From Nitrospira sp. (GTDB lineage: Bacteria; Nitrospirota; Nitrospiria; Nitrospirales; UBA8639): a stretch of DNA of 64,000 nucleotides. The stretch spans positions 868,001-932,000 of the forward strand of contig CP058931.1 in NCBI GenBank assembly GCA_024760505.1, given 5' to 3'. The notes under the pieces are model-generated. The model was not told the DNA's origin. It saw only the letters and a list, made by a program, of their open reading frames with translations, and made no database searches. Positions 16,977-25,791 of the stretch are shown in pieces (position 1 is the stretch's first letter; the number at the start of each line of letters is the position of its first letter). A program made the translations under genes and the position numbers.

Positions 16977-18065
16977 ATGTCTATCGCTGAACTCGTAGGG
17001 CAACTGTGTATGATCGGGTTCGAAGGGACGGAGGTCACTCCGGACCTTCGAGCCTGGATGCAGGAATTCCGACCAGGAGGGATCATCCTTTTTTCCCGCA
17101 ATTTGGTTGACCCTGTCCAAATCGCACATCTCACGAACGACCTCCAATCCCTGGCCGGTGACATACCGCTACTCATCGGCATCGATCAAGAAGGCGGACG
17201 CGTCTCCCGCCTTCCTTCAGGATTTACCATCTTTCCTCCTGCAACTACCGTCGCCCACTCGGGATCCACGGAACTGGCCTATCAGGCGGCAGCCGTGACC
17301 GCCAAGGAGTTACGCGCCGTTGGGATTAATATGAATATGGCACCGGTCTTGGACATCCATACGAATCCCTCCAATCCTATTATCGGAGATCGGGCGTTTG
17401 GGACCGAGCCGGAACAGGTGTGCCTCATGGGAGCGGCCACTCTCGCGGGCCTGCACGATCATCGCGTATTGGCCTGCGGAAAACATTTTCCTGGTCATGG
17501 CGACACCAGTACCGATTCACATGTGGAACTGCCGGTGGTCCACGCCACCCGGGATCGGCTGGAGAGCGTGGAACTCAAACCTTTTCAATACGCCATTGCG
17601 CATGGCCTACAAGCCATCATGACGGCCCACGTCCACTATCCCGCCCTGGATCCCATAAATCCCGCAACCCTCTCTTCCATGATATTGACAGATATCCTTC
17701 GGCAGCAGATGGGATTTTCCGGGGTCATCTTGAGCGACGACTTGGAAATGGGCGCCATTGTGAACCATTCGACAGTCGGCGAGGCCGCTGTGCACTCGTT
17801 GCAAGCCGGAGTGGATATGTTATTAGTATGCAAAACCCGCAGGCTCGCGACCGATACGATTAAAGCCGTCAGTCGTGCAGTTGAATCTCATGTATTGGAT
17901 CAAAGCCGCCTTGAAACGAGTTTGGCCCGTATCGCCTTCGTCAAACAGCAATTTGTCTCCCCCTATCACCCAATCGACATTCCCTCCATCCCGAATACCG
18001 TCGGGATTTCCGCCCATCGCCATGTGTTAGCACAGATCCAAGAACAGTTTCGCACCCTGACCTGA
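16977..18065 (+). CDS. nagZ: Beta-N-acetylhexosaminidase (GH3), muropeptide recycling
   Basis: A 362-residue single-domain GH3 enzyme, typical NagZ length. Substrate and catalytic loops are clear: IDQEGGRVSRLP, MAPVLDIHTNP, the His/Asp acid-base loop KHFPGHGDTSTDSH and the nucleophile Asp in ILSDDLEMGAI. It cleaves GlcNAc from anhydromuropeptides in the cytoplasm during peptidoglycan recycling. It is tightly linked to pepA, which fits joint turnover of sugar and peptide parts. Confidence 0.94.
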   Translation: MSIAELVGQLCMIGFEGTEVTPDLRAWMQEFRPGGIILFSRNLVDPVQIAHLTNDLQSLAGDIPLLIGIDQEGGRVSRLPSGFTIFPPATTVAHSGSTELAYQAAAVTAKELRAVGINMNMAPVLDIHTNPSNPIIGDRAFGTEPEQVCLMGAATLAGLHDHRVLACGKHFPGHGDTSTDSHVELPVVHATRDRLESVELKPFQYAIAHGLQAIMTAHVHYPALDPINPATLSSMILTDILRQQMGFSGVILSDDLEMGAIVNHSTVGEAAVHSLQAGVDMLLVCKTRRLATDTIKAVSRAVESHVLDQSRLETSLARIAFVKQQFVSPYHPIDIPSIPNTVGISAHRHVLAQIQEQFRTLT

Positions 18066-18269
18066 ATGCACAGAAAGACAAGACGGACGGATGCCGGCTA
18101 CTCTCACCGTCTTAGGTGTGAAAAAGAAGGGCCTGGCCCAATTCTGGACATTCCCTACAAAGATTTGTTTAGCTATCAACCTTGCTGCATAGATCGACAC
18201 ATCCATTCCTCTATTCCTATTGCTGATGACAGAATTTCATGATTCATTTCGGGAGCAAGGAGCATCGCT

Positions 18270-18671
18270 ATGGCATTGAAAAAAGGGGACATTATCGACG
18301 AACGCAAACGGTATCCGGATTCTTGCGGACTAGTACTTAAGGTGATGAGCGGTGGCGAGGGGTTTGAAAAAATTCGATGTTGCGGACATGACCTGACCCA
18401 GGAAGACGTGGTTCCCTCGTTTAACCAAGAGCGTGGCCGCCGAGCCGGAGCCTTGGCAGTCGGCATGCCCCTCGATGAGAAAATAGTTGCGACTGATTCC
18501 TGTGGACTTCGCCTAATGGTAATGGCGGGCGGAGAGGGATTTCAGGAAGTCATCTGTTGTGGCCATTCGTTTGGGGCGAAAGCGATTCAGAGTTTAGAGT
18601 TTGGTCAGATGCGGGGAGAGGACACCAACCGAGAGCAATCCCCCAACACGCCACATCAAGGAACCGCATAA
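18270..18671 (+). CDS. Tandem desulforedoxin-like Cys repeat protein
   Basis: A 133-residue protein with two copies of one motif: DSCGLVLKVMSGGEG...CCGH (C19, C37, C38, H40) and DSCGLRLMVMAGGEG...CCGH (C78, C96, C97, H99). The layout follows the desulforedoxin domain (CxxC ... CC), but the first Cys of each CxxC is replaced (by Pro16 and Thr75), leaving three Cys plus a conserved His. It could bind zinc or iron through C3H sites. Preceded by GGAGC before ATG. The psiE-like gene follows after 15 bases. The fold assignment is inference; function unknown. Confidence 0.75.
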   Translation: MALKKGDIIDERKRYPDSCGLVLKVMSGGEGFEKIRCCGHDLTQEDVVPSFNQERGRRAGALAVGMPLDEKIVATDSCGLRLMVMAGGEGFQEVICCGHSFGAKAIQSLEFGQMRGEDTNREQSPNTPHQGTA

Positions 18672-18686
18672 GAGGGCACATTCAAC

Positions 18687-19166
18687 ATGTTAGGGTGGAC
18701 ACCAGAATCAATTAAACAATGGGTCCGATGGATGCAGTTCCTCGACCGGTGGGGCTACATCACCGCCTGCTTGAGTTTTCTTCTCGTGGGTATGCTGGTC
18801 TTCGGTTATAGTTGGGTAGCCTATGCTCAATCGGTACAGACCGAGTTTTTGCCAGCGACCATCACTTTACTGAATGACCTGTTGTTCGTCATCATTCTTT
18901 TGGAGTTGTTTCGCACGGTATTAGGCTTCCTACAAAACGACCGTATTCGACTCGAACCCTTCCTGCATGTGGGAATTATCGCTTCTGTCCGAAGAATTCT
19001 CACCGCTGGGGCTGAATTCTCGCACCAGGAATCTGTCCCCGAAGACATGTTTCGTCATTACCTCATGGATATGTCCTTGCATGTCATCGTAATTTTGGTC
19101 CTCATGATCGCATTATATCTTCACCGAAAATCCGAGCTCCCGGGAGAACCTCTTCTCAACAAATAG
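18687..19166 (+). CDS. PsiE-like membrane protein
   Basis: A 159-residue inner-membrane protein with four hydrophobic segments: ITACLSFLLVGMLVFGYSWV, LNDLLFVIILLELFRTVLGF, a middle amphipathic segment LEPFLHVGIIASVRRILTAG, and LHVIVILVLMIALYL. The central ELFRT...EPFL.GIIA..R pattern matches the phosphate-starvation-inducible PsiE family, whose biochemical role is unknown. It probably shares an operon with the Cys-repeat gene just upstream. Confidence 0.82.
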   Translation: MLGWTPESIKQWVRWMQFLDRWGYITACLSFLLVGMLVFGYSWVAYAQSVQTEFLPATITLLNDLLFVIILLELFRTVLGFLQNDRIRLEPFLHVGIIASVRRILTAGAEFSHQESVPEDMFRHYLMDMSLHVIVILVLMIALYLHRKSELPGEPLLNK

Positions 19167-19320
19167 CCCTTCCGAATTTCAGGAAAATTCTGTTTCTCAT
19201 TTCTCTTCCCTCAATCATTGTCATAAATTCCTGATGAACTTCTTGGGCTCATATTGCATACCGCCGGGGGCTGTGGCAGTATAGCCTCCTTTTTAGACGA
19301 CAATCTGTTGTGTTGGTATC

Positions 19321-19728
19321 ATGGATTCTCTTCCTGAATTAGTCGGCACGGTCCATATTATTCTGGGCCCTTATCGAGGAAATCCGATTGCACTGTACAT
19401 GTGCCAGGATGAGTCTACCTGCCGGATTTCTCCTCGCATCTATCCGTGGAATCAAACTGTTGGAACCGGAGAAACCCCCAATAAGGCCGCCGCAGACTTT
19501 GAAGCCAGATGGAAAGAGACGGACTTGGCCGACGATATGTATACCGGCCCTCATTGGGAAGGTGGCATCAAGCCGGAAAAGCCAAAACCCGCACCTGCTC
19601 CAAAACCGGCCACTCCTCCTACGGCCAAAACAGAGGCCGCACAAGAGACCAAACCCCCTGCACCCAAATCACCGGCCCTGCCGGATCCACCACAACCAGC
19701 TCCCGAAGCCGAAGACGCGGCTCCGTAA
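19321..19728 (+). CDS. Hypothetical protein with Pro/Ala-rich tail
   Basis: A 135-residue protein. The first 80 residues are folded-looking (LVGTVHIILGPYRGNPIALY, PNKAAADFEARWKETDLADD) and the last 50 are a Pro-Ala-Lys tail (KPAPAPKPATPPTAK). No signal peptide and no family I know. The tail resembles flexible linkers of envelope-spanning or interaction proteins. Confidence 0.6.
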   Translation: MDSLPELVGTVHIILGPYRGNPIALYMCQDESTCRISPRIYPWNQTVGTGETPNKAAADFEARWKETDLADDMYTGPHWEGGIKPEKPKPAPAPKPATPPTAKTEAAQETKPPAPKSPALPDPPQPAPEAEDAAP

Positions 19729-19804
19729 GAATTCCCAGTCCCCTTATTGAGAGTTCTCTTTCGTATGGATTTTGTGCAAACCAGGCCAAAATGTCCTGAA
19801 CAGG

Positions 19805-20557
19805 CTATGTTCGGCTGTCGGCAAACTGTCTGGCGGATTGTATCAACGCCGTAAATAGACGTTTCTGAATCGCATCCTGCCGGTATAAAAACTCCGGATG
19901 CCATTGGACACCAAGCCAGAATGGATGACGAGAGGCTTCAATCGCTTCAATGACTCCATCCGGAGCAATCCCGGTAACTTGAAAGGACGACGGAACAGAT
20001 TTGATAGATTGATGGTGGGAGCTATTCACCGCAATTCTCAACTGCTTGGCGATGCGCTGCAGTAGGCTGTTGGGTTCAATGTTAACCAGATGGGCTGTTT
20101 TCGTTGCCGATTTGGTGGGTCGGTGTTCAATTTTCGTCGACAATTGAGAGGTAATATCCTGCACCAGGGTTCCTCCCAAGGCCACGTTCATGGATTGCAT
20201 CCCTCCGCAGATGCCCAGGGTCGGCACCCCCTGACGAAAGGCCAACTTGGATAGTCCAAGCTCAAGTTGAGCGCGCTCTTCGCTCATTCGCTGAAAAGGA
20301 TACCGCTGTTTCTCCCCATACAACTCAGGGGCTAAATCCGATCCGCTCCCGGTCACCAGAAGACCGTCCAGCCGTTGTATAAGATATTTCTGGTTCGCCA
20401 AACCACGGACCAGGGGAAGCACTAAAGGCACTCCCCCGGCGTCCTGAATTGCCTGAAGGTACCTGGCCCGCAAAAAATAGGTGGGTTCTTTCCCACCCAT
20501 GTCCTTCCGATTTCCAGGGTTAAAGTCCGGGGTGATCCCAATGATAGGTTTGACCAT
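19805..20557 (-). CDS. Gamma-glutamyl-gamma-aminobutyrate hydrolase family protein
   Basis: A 250-residue class I glutamine-amidotransferase-like hydrolase of the PuuD group. Features: start PIIGITPDFN, GLLVTGSGSDLAPELYGE, nucleophile elbow LGICGGMQSMN (catalytic Cys), SSHHQSIKS and the His/Glu of GVQWHPEF. PuuD hydrolyses gamma-Glu-GABA in putrescine breakdown, but no other put or puu genes are here, so the substrate may differ. Convergent with the gene ending at 19728. Confidence 0.9.
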   Translation of the reverse strand: MVKPIIGITPDFNPGNRKDMGGKEPTYFLRARYLQAIQDAGGVPLVLPLVRGLANQKYLIQRLDGLLVTGSGSDLAPELYGEKQRYPFQRMSEERAQLELGLSKLAFRQGVPTLGICGGMQSMNVALGGTLVQDITSQLSTKIEHRPTKSATKTAHLVNIEPNSLLQRIAKQLRIAVNSSHHQSIKSVPSSFQVTGIAPDGVIEAIEASRHPFWLGVQWHPEFLYRQDAIQKRLFTALIQSARQFADSRT

Positions 20558-20595
20558 GCCAGTCGATTCAACTTAGGCGGGTGTGATCTTTCGGT

Positions 20596-20988
20596 CTATA
20601 GCGCTTGATCCTCGTATGCGGAGACCCCAATGAATCGAACGGGCTCATTCCCCTTCAGATGGTCAGGAGTGATGACATACGTGCCATAGAAGCTCGGCTC
20701 CCATACGGCTTTTGCGGTTTCAAGGTCACCACCTGTCAATCCATAAGTAAACGTTCCCACAACCCCACCCAAGATGGCATAGGCAAACTTCACGGGGAAA
20801 TAAATCACGGTCAGCAAAGCACTCCCGATCCCAAGGGCCGCTTCATTGCTTGGACTCGATAATTCTTGTTCGGCAGCCAGACTCACCCCTGTGGCTCCCA
20901 GGCATACGATCAGGGAAAAAGCCAACAATACACATACCCCGGTTACTCGTTTAAGGACACCTCCCCACAAACCCTTGGATTGCCGCAT
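20596..20988 (-). CDS. Small exported/membrane hypothetical protein
   Basis: About 130 residues from ATG 20988, preceded by GGAAGGAG. A signal sequence (VCVLLAFSLIVCLGATGVSL, then AAEQE) is followed by a second hydrophobic helix rich in Gly (FAYAILGGVVGTFTYGLTGG) and a C-terminal part (WEPSFYGTYVITPDHLKGNE). No named family recognised. The upstream in-frame start at 21030 lacks a ribosome site. Confidence 0.7.
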   Translation of the reverse strand: MRQSKGLWGGVLKRVTGVCVLLAFSLIVCLGATGVSLAAEQELSSPSNEAALGIGSALLTVIYFPVKFAYAILGGVVGTFTYGLTGGDLETAKAVWEPSFYGTYVITPDHLKGNEPVRFIGVSAYEDQAL

Positions 20989-21109
20989 AAGGAATACTCC
21001 TTCCTGTTTAATTTTTATGCATACCTTCACATTGGTATTTTAAACCTGAATGATTCATTAGTCTTCTGTTTTTAAATACAAAGTGAACAATTATAGCAAA
21101 TTTGTACCT

Positions 21110-21580
21110 TCAAAGTGACGGGGGTCCCTCTTCGGTTTCAACCAGATCCAACTCGATAAAAATCTGCCTCTTGATTTCCTCGGCCTCCCGCTCAACGACC
21201 TCATCAGTCTCAGCAATGAGAGCGTCCCCTGAAACTTGGATATTCTCCTGCTTGATTCCCTGCTGAATAAAAGCATGAAGCTTGTGAAAGCACAGCAACT
21301 GCACCAATAAATCATGGCTTTTTTCTCGATAGCCTCCCTGCGTTTCAACTGGAACGCCCCTCAGGACAGCGTCCAACCATGACGAATGCTGAAGGATTCC
21401 TTCGAGCCTGTCTATTTGGTTTCTTTTCATCACCACCTCGACTTGTACCCCACCTTTCCAGCTGCGTTTTTTGACATTAAACACACAGTGTACTGAATCT
21501 GAGGCACCTTCAACGGCTTCAGGCCCGTAAAACAGCGTAATGCGAAAGAGGGGAATTTGGGGCGGTGAGAGTAATGACAT
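21110..21580 (-). CDS. Hypothetical cytoplasmic protein
   Basis: About 156 residues from ATG 21580. The frame stays open to 21838, but that part overlaps tatA on the other strand and reads like antisense text. Visible: RITLFYGPEAVEGASDSVHC, FNVKKRSWKGGVQVEVVMKR and a Glu-rich helical C-terminus (ETDEVVEREAEEIKRQIFIE). No signal peptide, no family recognised. It is divergent from tatA. Confidence 0.6.
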   Translation of the reverse strand: MSLLSPPQIPLFRITLFYGPEAVEGASDSVHCVFNVKKRSWKGGVQVEVVMKRNQIDRLEGILQHSSWLDAVLRGVPVETQGGYREKSHDLLVQLLCFHKLHAFIQQGIKQENIQVSGDALIAETDEVVEREAEEIKRQIFIELDLVETEEGPPSL

Positions 21581-21754
21581 CCTGGATCTACTCGTTTCTT
21601 TCAAGGGGACAACAAAATGAAGAATACGCAAAAACTTGGCTTGGGCATAGTGTTCCAAGCCTACCGCATTTAGGTTGACACTCGTCAATCTTGAAAGATA
21701 GAGTCTTTTTAGTCTTATATTTTCACAGTGAGCTGAAGCGAAAGGGTTTTGTCT

Positions 21755-22543
21755 ATGTTCGGAACCATGGGGTTTTCTGAACTCATGATCATTCTGGTGA
21801 TCATTCTGATTATTTTCGGGGCAGGCCGGCTTCCGCAAATCGGAGAGGGTGTGGGGAAAGCCTTAAAAGGCTTTAAAAAAGAAGTCGCCGATATACCCCC
21901 ACCGGTGGACCCCAATGAGCCACTACCCAGTTCACCGCCAGAACCAGGACAGGCACAATCCCAACCGACTACCCCGGTAGGCACTCCGACCAATCAGCCA
22001 TTCCAACCGGGTCCTGAACAAACCCCGGGAACCACTGCAGCGTTACTTTACAAGGGAGCAGGGCCTGAGGTGGTCCAACCTTCATCTAAATCTCCCGGGA
22101 CTCCCAGTTCTCCTCAAACCACGACACCTCCTTCTGCCCCCCCACCGATGTCGATGGAGGATAGGCAAGCGCAACCAGCCCCCGTGGCTTCCAGGCAATA
22201 TCCCGCTCTCCCGGCTGGTGCACAAGCGAAGCCTGTGCTGAAGCGACCTGCGGCTGTTGTAAATAAGCAAGCTGTGGCCCGTGTTCAAGCTCAACAAGCC
22301 GCAATGAAAGCCCAGGCTTCCCAGCAATCCGGATTAGCTCCACGAGATATGCAATCATTGGGAGAGGGTCTGGGAAGTGCCGTACGTACCTTCCGGGATG
22401 CCGCGGCAGATATTAAAAATTCGATCGATCCTCAAATGCGCACCATTCAAGCGGAACTGGAGTCTGCCGAAAAAGAGATGCAAGACTCCATTGAAGTAGC
22501 CAAAGAACCTCTAACTCCCAAAGAACCTTCTGGATCTGCATAA
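21755..22543 (+). CDS. tatA: TatA/TatB-type twin-arginine translocase subunit with long tail
   Basis: About 262 residues from ATG 21755. The first 45 residues are a standard TatA/B start: short N-out helix ELMIILVIILIIFGAGRLPQ, the FGAGRLPQIG hinge and amphipathic GVGKALKGFKKEV. The rest is unusual: about 150 Pro/Gln/Thr-rich residues and a C-terminal amphipathic helix (TFRDAAADIKNSIDPQMRTI, ELESAEKEMQDSI). Usual TatA is 60-90 and TatB 120-170 residues. The Glu that marks TatB early in the helix is present in the MGFSELM context, so TatA versus TatB is uncertain. Directly followed by the HEAT lipoprotein gene. Confidence 0.85.
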   Translation: MFGTMGFSELMIILVIILIIFGAGRLPQIGEGVGKALKGFKKEVADIPPPVDPNEPLPSSPPEPGQAQSQPTTPVGTPTNQPFQPGPEQTPGTTAALLYKGAGPEVVQPSSKSPGTPSSPQTTTPPSAPPPMSMEDRQAQPAPVASRQYPALPAGAQAKPVLKRPAAVVNKQAVARVQAQQAAMKAQASQQSGLAPRDMQSLGEGLGSAVRTFRDAAADIKNSIDPQMRTIQAELESAEKEMQDSIEVAKEPLTPKEPSGSA

Positions 22544-22550
22544 GCCTTTC

Positions 22551-23324
22551 TTGTTCACGTTCTCTACCAATTCTGCTACCGTTATCGGAGCAATTTGTTT
22601 CTTTGGACTCGTTGGTTGTGTCATTGAATCCCCACCTGAATCAGCTGAAACCGTCACCGAACGACTTATTCCACTTCTGACGGATACTCAGCCTGATACT
22701 AGACGGACCGCAGCCTTATCACTTGGGAAAATTGGTGCCCCTCAGGGTATTCCAGCCCTTGTTCTCGCGTTGTCGGATCCAGATGACCAGGTTCGACAAT
22801 CAAGTGCGTGGGCCTTGGGAACGATGGGGGATTCACTATCAGATGAGTCTCTAGTTGCGTTGGTTCAGCACCTTACGGATCCTTCCGATTCAGTCAAACA
22901 GGCTGTGGTATTAGCCTTGGGCCGAACAGCGGTGCAGAAGGAATTAATACAAGTGTTAACCGAAGCCTATGCTATTTCCACCATTGACACTCAAAGAACC
23001 ATTATCCAATCTCTTGCTCACTTTGAATTTCCATTTTCCTATTCCGTGTACCTTCAAGCTCTGGAAAGTCCGGATTCTCTCACTCGACAATCTGCAATTG
23101 CCGGGCTCGGTGAATTAGGCGACCCCCGGGGACTTCCGTTCTTACGCACCCATCTTCTCCAGGATCCAAGCGTAGGTGTGCGATCGGAAGCCGCGTATCG
23201 TTTAGGCAAATTGGGAACCAGCGCAGATATGCCTGCACTGAAACAAGCCATGGAAACAGACCCGACTCCCAATGTGCATTTTTGGGCTTCCTGGGCCCTT
23301 GTCCAAATTGGTCAGAATACCTAA
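22551..23324 (+). CDS. HEAT-repeat lipoprotein
   Basis: A 257-residue protein starting at TTG, seven bases after the tat gene stop. The leader IGAICFFGLVGC ends in a lipobox (LVGC), so it should be a lipoprotein. HEAT repeats follow: RRTAALSLGKIGAPQGIPAL, VRQSSAWALGTMGDSLSDES, VKQAVVLALGRTA, TRQSAIAGLGELGDPRGLPF, VRSEAAYRLGKLGTSADMPA. HEAT arrays bind proteins. The tight link to the tat gene suggests a joint envelope role, but that is inference. Confidence 0.8.
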   Translation: MFTFSTNSATVIGAICFFGLVGCVIESPPESAETVTERLIPLLTDTQPDTRRTAALSLGKIGAPQGIPALVLALSDPDDQVRQSSAWALGTMGDSLSDESLVALVQHLTDPSDSVKQAVVLALGRTAVQKELIQVLTEAYAISTIDTQRTIIQSLAHFEFPFSYSVYLQALESPDSLTRQSAIAGLGELGDPRGLPFLRTHLLQDPSVGVRSEAAYRLGKLGTSADMPALKQAMETDPTPNVHFWASWALVQIGQNT

Positions 23325-23467
23325 TCTCCACGAATTTTCTTCGGCATCATATTCACTTTCCTCGCGGATTTCCGTCCAATATTACCCTAGATCAGAATTT
23401 TTCCATGTTCAATGCGTTTGATTGAATACTCCAGATAAAATCATTACAATTCGCCTTCTTTTTCTCC

Positions 23468-23725
23468 ATGAATAAAAAAATGAAGAAAGTAAAAATAGAT
23501 GTGATCGTAGGCCTTCTGGCAATTCTTACAGTCGTGAGTTGCGCTTCCACACCCGTGAAATGGTTCAAGCCCGGGACCTCGCAGGCGACCTTTTCCAAGG
23601 ATAAAGCTGATTGTGAAGAAGCCTTGCTCTCAACAGGAACCACTCAAAGGACCAAAGAAGTTTATTCCTTAGAAGGGTGTTTGGAGGCGAAGGGTTATAC
23701 AGCCGTCCCGCTTTCTTCTCAATAA
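23468..23725 (+). CDS. Small lipoprotein
   Basis: An 85-residue protein with a basic start, hydrophobic VIVGLLAILTVVSC and lipobox VVSCAS. The mature part is about 55 residues with two further Cys (ADCEEAL, LEGCLEAKGY) that could form a disulfide. The pattern of a Cys-containing DK.DCE...GC...KGY stretch recurs in small periplasmic lipoproteins of unknown role. Confidence 0.72.
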   Translation: MNKKMKKVKIDVIVGLLAILTVVSCASTPVKWFKPGTSQATFSKDKADCEEALLSTGTTQRTKEVYSLEGCLEAKGYTAVPLSSQ

Positions 23726-23905
23726 CGAAAAATCCAAACTTTGGTTTTGTAGAAATCCTGGGGAGGATACATTCTGGAGCTTTCGTTAATAAGAAAAAGC
23801 GGCTAGTTTCTTAGGGGGGTGGACAATGTGTCGTTCTGATCATTTAAAATGAGAGGCAATCGTTCATGTGTTTGTCAGGAATCGATTGAACAAGCGAACG
23901 AAAAC

Positions 23906-24274
23906 ATGAAAAAAGTTCTCCTAGTAGATGATGATCTCAATGCTCGTGAGGCCCTTCGCTTAGTCCTTGAATCTCAGAAATTAGAATGTATTGAGGTCGG
24001 CAATGGATCAGAAGCCCTCGCTTGGCTATCCAACAACCGGGCGGACCTGATTATCTCCGATAATCAAATGCCGGTCCTGGCAGGTCTAGATTTTATTGAC
24101 CAAATCAAACTGCAAGCAAAAGATCCCATCCAAATCCCCGTCATCTTACTTAGTGGTCATCTCGACGACCAGGATAAACAGCGTGCGCGTCAGGCAGGAG
24201 TCTTTGCTATCCTAGATAAACCCTGCAATTTCAGCCAATTCCTGTCCATGGTTCGGCTTGCATTGGACCAATAA
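23906..24274 (+). CDS. Stand-alone response-regulator receiver protein
   Basis: About 122 residues from ATG 23906 (an in-frame start at 23849 adds 19 unrelated residues). A complete CheY-like fold: KKVLLVDDDLNAREAL with the acidic pair, phospho-acceptor Asp in LIISDNQMP, the Ser of VILLSG and Lys of ILDKPCNF. No output domain, so it acts by protein contact or as a phosphate relay. No histidine kinase is adjacent; the partner is unknown. Confidence 0.88.
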   Translation: MKKVLLVDDDLNAREALRLVLESQKLECIEVGNGSEALAWLSNNRADLIISDNQMPVLAGLDFIDQIKLQAKDPIQIPVILLSGHLDDQDKQRARQAGVFAILDKPCNFSQFLSMVRLALDQ

Positions 24275-24547
24275 GTCTTGTTCTTAGTCCTCCTGGTCCT
24301 CTCCTTCAAAACAGCGTTCCTCTTAAATCTTCGTAAAAAATCTTCCCTATCTCTAACTTTTACGACTTACTGCTCAACGGCTAATCCATTAGCGGTATTT
24401 CTTCATTAACCCTTTTCTCGATATCTCTTCACTAGGGTGATGGATCTAGCACTCTACAAAAATCCTTTCCCCATATTGGGAAGTGATCGACCGTAGAAAT
24501 CGAAAAAATTCTCGTTAAACTTCGTCTTTAACAAAAGGAGTGCCCTC

Positions 24548-24802
24548 ATGCTGAAAATATTCGGAGGAATGATTATTGGATCCCTCATGACCATGATACT
24601 CTTTGGCGGGGTTTCTGCTGCGGACAAAGTTCTGGCGAATGCGCAAACCTTATATTTTGACCAGATCCATCGACCAGACACCACCACTACGCTTCTACTA
24701 TTGGTCTTTTTAAGTATCTTCCTTGCTTCTCTGACTCTATGGCCTGTCAAGCCTGCTTTGGACACAAAGAAGATTACCAAACAATTGCGCCGGCACTGTT
24801 AA
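24548..24802 (+). CDS. Small two-helix membrane protein
   Basis: An 84-residue protein with AAAAGGAG a good distance before ATG. A signal-like first helix (GGMIIGSLMTMILFGGVSAA) and a second helix (TTLLLLVFLSIFLASLTLWP) flank a short periplasmic loop (DKVLANAQTLYFDQIHRPDT). No family recognised. The frame continues open for 25 codons past the TAA, ending VEELLAWEHNAD; this may be chance. Confidence 0.6.
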   Translation: MLKIFGGMIIGSLMTMILFGGVSAADKVLANAQTLYFDQIHRPDTTTTLLLLVFLSIFLASLTLWPVKPALDTKKITKQLRRHC

Positions 24803-24880
24803 AAATTAGAATTCTTCAATCCCAAGACAACAAAACAGTCGGTAGAGGAACTACTGGCATGGGAGCATAATGCGGACTGA

Positions 24881-25461
24881 AGCAGTCAAGTCGACTACCA
24901 GACATTGATGGCGACAAAACCGTTATTTTGTGAGCGAACGAATCTGTATTGAAATCCATCTATTTCTCAATAGGTATTTCATTTGTCTTCCCAATGAAAC
25001 CCAAAAGGGTGGCTGAATGGCCTCGACCCGTTCCTGCTTCAATATCCAGAGCAGGAACGGGTTGGAGAAGGCTTTTGACCCCGGAAACGATAATTGAAGG
25101 AATACGATGCACGACTACCGTTTCAAGGGTAAAATATCCATGATATTTTTCTGATTTTATCGTTTCTTCGCCGCCTCTACATTGAATCTTTCAATAGAGC
25201 TACTTCCATGACTGATCCCTTCCGATTGGTCAAAAAAGCATTAATTTATGTCCAAAAAGTCCGAAGTTGATGAGGCCAGGATTTTCCAAAATACATCCTC
25301 TTCACCCTACCCTTTTTCACTCCATACTTCTCCATTAGGCTTCCAGAGAAATTCTGACGGACAAGGACAAACATTCATAAGAAACTCCCTCTTTTTAAAA
25401 GAAACATATCGTGGAACCTCAGGGCCGCGACAGTGAATTCCGAAATTAGGAGCAGTGGCCA
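24881..25461. other. Gene-free stretch with a strong hairpin
   Basis: No convincing gene in about 580 bases; short frames here lack ribosome sites. The notable object is the inverted repeat at 25026-25062, described separately. Confidence 0.5.
25026..25062. repeat. Inverted repeat, 13-bp perfect stem
   Basis: ACCCGTTCCTGCT and AGCAGGAACGGGT pair perfectly around an 11-base loop. No T-run follows on either strand, so it is not a standard terminator. It could be an RNA processing stem, a transcription-factor site or a mobile-element scar. Confidence 0.55.
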
Positions 25462-25791
25462 ATGTCAGCAGCCGGAGTCCTAACCACATTGGGCGATTTT
25501 TTTCCTTCCACGAAGTCTGGTGGAAAACTCTATGCTGTTGGAGGAAAAGTTAGGATAGACCCTTCTCCTGCCACAGGTAATCCACAAGCGACCTTACAAA
25601 AAGCCCAGAAATTTCGGGCGGCAGCCCTAGTACCAGCAGATCCTTCAGCCCAGGATCGGGCGGTGACCTTGTCAGCAAAGGCCATTGAAGCAACAGCCCG
25701 CCAGGAACTGCAACGAAAGACCCACGAAGGCAGCTCTCCCTCTGAAAAACCAACCGATGCTTTGGCCTCTCATATTGATCTGTTCGTTTAA
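25462..25791 (+). CDS. Hypothetical protein
   Basis: A 109-residue protein with GGAG upstream of ATG. It has a Gly/Lys N-terminal half (GGKLYAVGGKVRIDPSPATG) and a helical, Ala-rich C-terminal half (ADPSAQDRAVTLSAKAIEAT, ARQELQRK). The second half recalls the SprA-related/metalloprotease-associated pattern of D-x-x-V-A, but this is too weak to name. No signal peptide. Confidence 0.5.
   Translation: MSAAGVLTTLGDFFPSTKSGGKLYAVGGKVRIDPSPATGNPQATLQKAQKFRAAALVPADPSAQDRAVTLSAKAIEATARQELQRKTHEGSSPSEKPTDALASHIDLFV

Noticed and set aside
21581..21838. N-terminal extension of the minus-strand gene at 21110, overlapping tatA
   Set aside because: The extension is Cys/His/Asn-rich text complementary to tatA; a sensible start exists at 21580.
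25248..25436. 62-codon frame starting MSKKSEVDEARIF
   Set aside because: No ribosome site and a low-complexity Ser/Phe-rich continuation; not supported.
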